Assembly (NCBI GenBank): GCA_021464525.1
Contig: JADRCO010001171.1
Span: 1 to 21,801, forward strand
Origin: Rhizophagus sp. LPA8_4_AMF
Taxonomy: Eukaryota; Glomeromycota; Glomeromycetes; Glomerales; Glomeraceae
DNA: 21,801 nucleotides
Reading direction: 5' to 3'
Shown: positions 20,218 through 21,801 of the stretch, one piece after another
How the letters are laid out: each line of letters opens with the position of its first letter
How positions within the stretch are numbered: position 1 is the first letter of the stretch
Program-made: the position numbers and the translations under genes
The notes under the pieces: model-generated
The model's database searches: none
What the model saw: the letters and a program-made list of their open reading frames with translations, nothing else
What the model was told of the DNA's origin: nothing

Positions 20218-21422
20218 CTGTATATATTTATTTATATTAAAATATTGAGATCCTATATGTGAAATATTTTTTTAAAAAAAGTGTAATTTTATGATAAAAA
20301 TCAAAAGTTAGAAAAGAGTCAATTTTACAATTTTTTTACCTTTCTTTTATCTATTTTTACGATTGATTATATATATAATTGTTAAAAAATAGATTGTATT
20401 TTTGAAATTGATATAATGCAACTGATATACTATATTGTTGCTTAATATTATTATTAACCAATATTTTTTTGTAATTTTATTATTAATAAAAGTACAATAC
20501 AATATGAAAGAATTTATAAATAACAATTAAATATATAAACAATTATAGGAAGCTTATGTGATAATATTAATTGTATTAGTTTAATCACCTTAATGTGATT
20601 TAGTAAATTTTTTCAGTTATAATTATTAGTGTAACATTAATTTCTTATTAACTAGAATATAGTTGTATAATATTATTCTAAACATTATTTTTACGTTTTA
20701 TTGGGATGTGTTTACATAAATTCAAAGAGATAGAAATAATCTATGTGTAATTCTCATTGTTTATCATTTTTAGTAAGATTTATTTTATTTGACATTCTCA
20801 AAAATTTATTAGAAATTTTTATTAATTTTACTTTAACATAAAAAGGTATATATTTTAAACTAAATATAAAAAAAGAAATAAAATAAATGTTCATTATATG
20901 TAAAAAAAAAATTAATTAAATAAGTTGTGGATATGGTATAATAGTTGAATTATTTAGATTGGGGAATTTGTTGAGTTAGAAAGTTGGTAATATTGAAGAT
21001 ATTACCCATTATTTCTATTAAACAAAAAAATATTCATATTTACATTTTTTTTATTAAAAGTTCTTTTTGCAAAAGTTTTATTTGAAAAAAAAAACGATAA
21101 CAGAAATTATATTGACTTTTGATATTTGTCTTCCTTTTTTAGATTAGTTAAGTATTTTTATCACAATCTTTTTTTTTCATCAATTCAAAACTTTTTTACT
21201 AAGTTAAAATAAGAAAATGATATCCTTTTTAAGATAAATCACTTTTTAAGAATGACAAATCAAATTGTTGTAAATAGTGATCTGCAAATTCGCAGACATC
21301 ATTTTTTTTTTAAAAAAAAAGTTCAAATAATTATTAATAAAAAATTTAAAAAATTATTAATTATATTTTTTTTAATTAAATAAATCATAAATACTTTTTT
21401 GAATTTTTTTTCAAAATTTTTA
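20218..21422. other. A+T-rich non-coding DNA
   Basis: No open frame, exon-like island or motif stands out. It has long T- and A-runs and a T-run/A-run foldback near 21302-21320. It leads into the tandem array at the window's right end. Confidence 0.6.
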
Positions 21423-21801
21423 GAAAAGAGAAAAAATAAATCAAAAAAGGAAGTCCATTTCCTTTTTTATTTTTATAAATATTTTTTATTTTTTTATTTT
21501 TTCAACGAAAAAAATTTTTTTTTATGAAAAGAGAAAAAGATCAATCAAAAAAGGAAGGCCATTTCCTTTTTTATTTTTATAAATTATTTTTTTTTGGTTT
21601 TTTTTCAACGAAAAAAGCGTTTTTTATGAAAAGAGAAAAAAGATCAATCAAAAAAGGAAAACCATTTCCTTTTTTATTTTTATAAATTTTTGTTGATTTT
21701 TTTTTTTAACAAAAAAATAAAAGATTTTTACGAAAAGAGAAAAGGGTAAATCAAAAATGGGAAATTATTTCCTTTTCAATCAAAAAAAAATCTAAAAAAC
21801 G
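21423..21801. repeat. Tandem array of 102-104 bp units, each with a hairpin
   Basis: GAAAAGAGAAAA recurs at 21423, 21526, 21628 and 21732, giving periods of 103, 102 and 104 bp. The last unit runs off the window. Each of the first three units has the perfect inverted repeat AAAAAAGGAA/TTCCTTTTTT with a six-base loop: GTCCAT at 21453-21458, GGCCAT at 21557-21562 and AACCAT at 21660-21665. The fourth unit has a weaker version (TGGGAA-ATTA-TTTCC). Units also share TTCAACGAAAAAA. No coding potential is seen. Confidence 0.85.

Noticed and set aside
1..21801. tRNA, rRNA, CRISPR arrays, bacterial operons
   Set aside because: None could be seen on either strand; the only tandem repeats are the coding Sel1 units, short simple repeats and the hairpin array at the right end.

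Overview
The window looks like nuclear DNA of an early-diverging fungus, most probably an arbuscular mycorrhizal fungus (Glomeromycotina, Rhizophagus-like). The signs are a very A+T-rich background, genes cut by many 68-121 nt introns with GTATGT/GTAAGT-type donors and T-rich acceptors, a kinase fused to Sel1 repeats (a family known to be expanded in these fungi), a USP7/Ubp15-type gene with a MATH domain, and many decayed transposon-like pieces. The organism call is an inference. Nothing looks bacterial, and I saw no tRNA, rRNA or CRISPR array.

Layout. 1-4550 is A+T-rich DNA without a convincing intact gene. It holds a palindrome with TGACGT motifs (67-95), a decayed reading frame broken by two TGA codons (1948-2502) and a MITE-like inverted repeat with a possible 9-bp target duplication (3242-3397). 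4639-6797 is a five-exon protein kinase with a C-terminal Sel1 repeat array, whose tail is cut by two consecutive stop codons. 6864-7850 is non-coding with a degenerate CCGAA-type repeat. 7896-9143 is a broken FLYWCH/MULE-type transposase. 9144-10780 is empty.

11005-16034 is the main gene: a 24-exon USP7/Ubp15-like protein of about 1041 residues. It has a MATH (TRAF-like) domain, a USP catalytic fold and a long ubiquitin-like C-terminal region. All exon joins keep frame, yet the catalytic cysteine is glycine, so I predict a pseudo-deubiquitinase. After a stretch with an unrecognised frameshifted relic (17100-18079), a second, partial copy of the same gene starts at 18561. It keeps the promoter block, the 7-nt first coding exon and the exon structure, but it has phenylalanine at the cysteine position, a Trp-to-stop change just after the MATH domain, and it breaks off near 19975 inside the USP fold. 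An antisense open frame of unknown identity begins at that break. The right end (21423-21801) is a 102-104 bp tandem repeat, each unit carrying a hairpin.

Taken together, the most interesting content is the pair of USP7 relatives that both lack the catalytic cysteine. One looks preserved as a full-length non-catalytic scaffold or ubiquitin/substrate binder, and the other has been reduced to what could be a MATH-only protein. All exon models were made by eye from splice signals, frame and family similarity. No search or transcript data were available.
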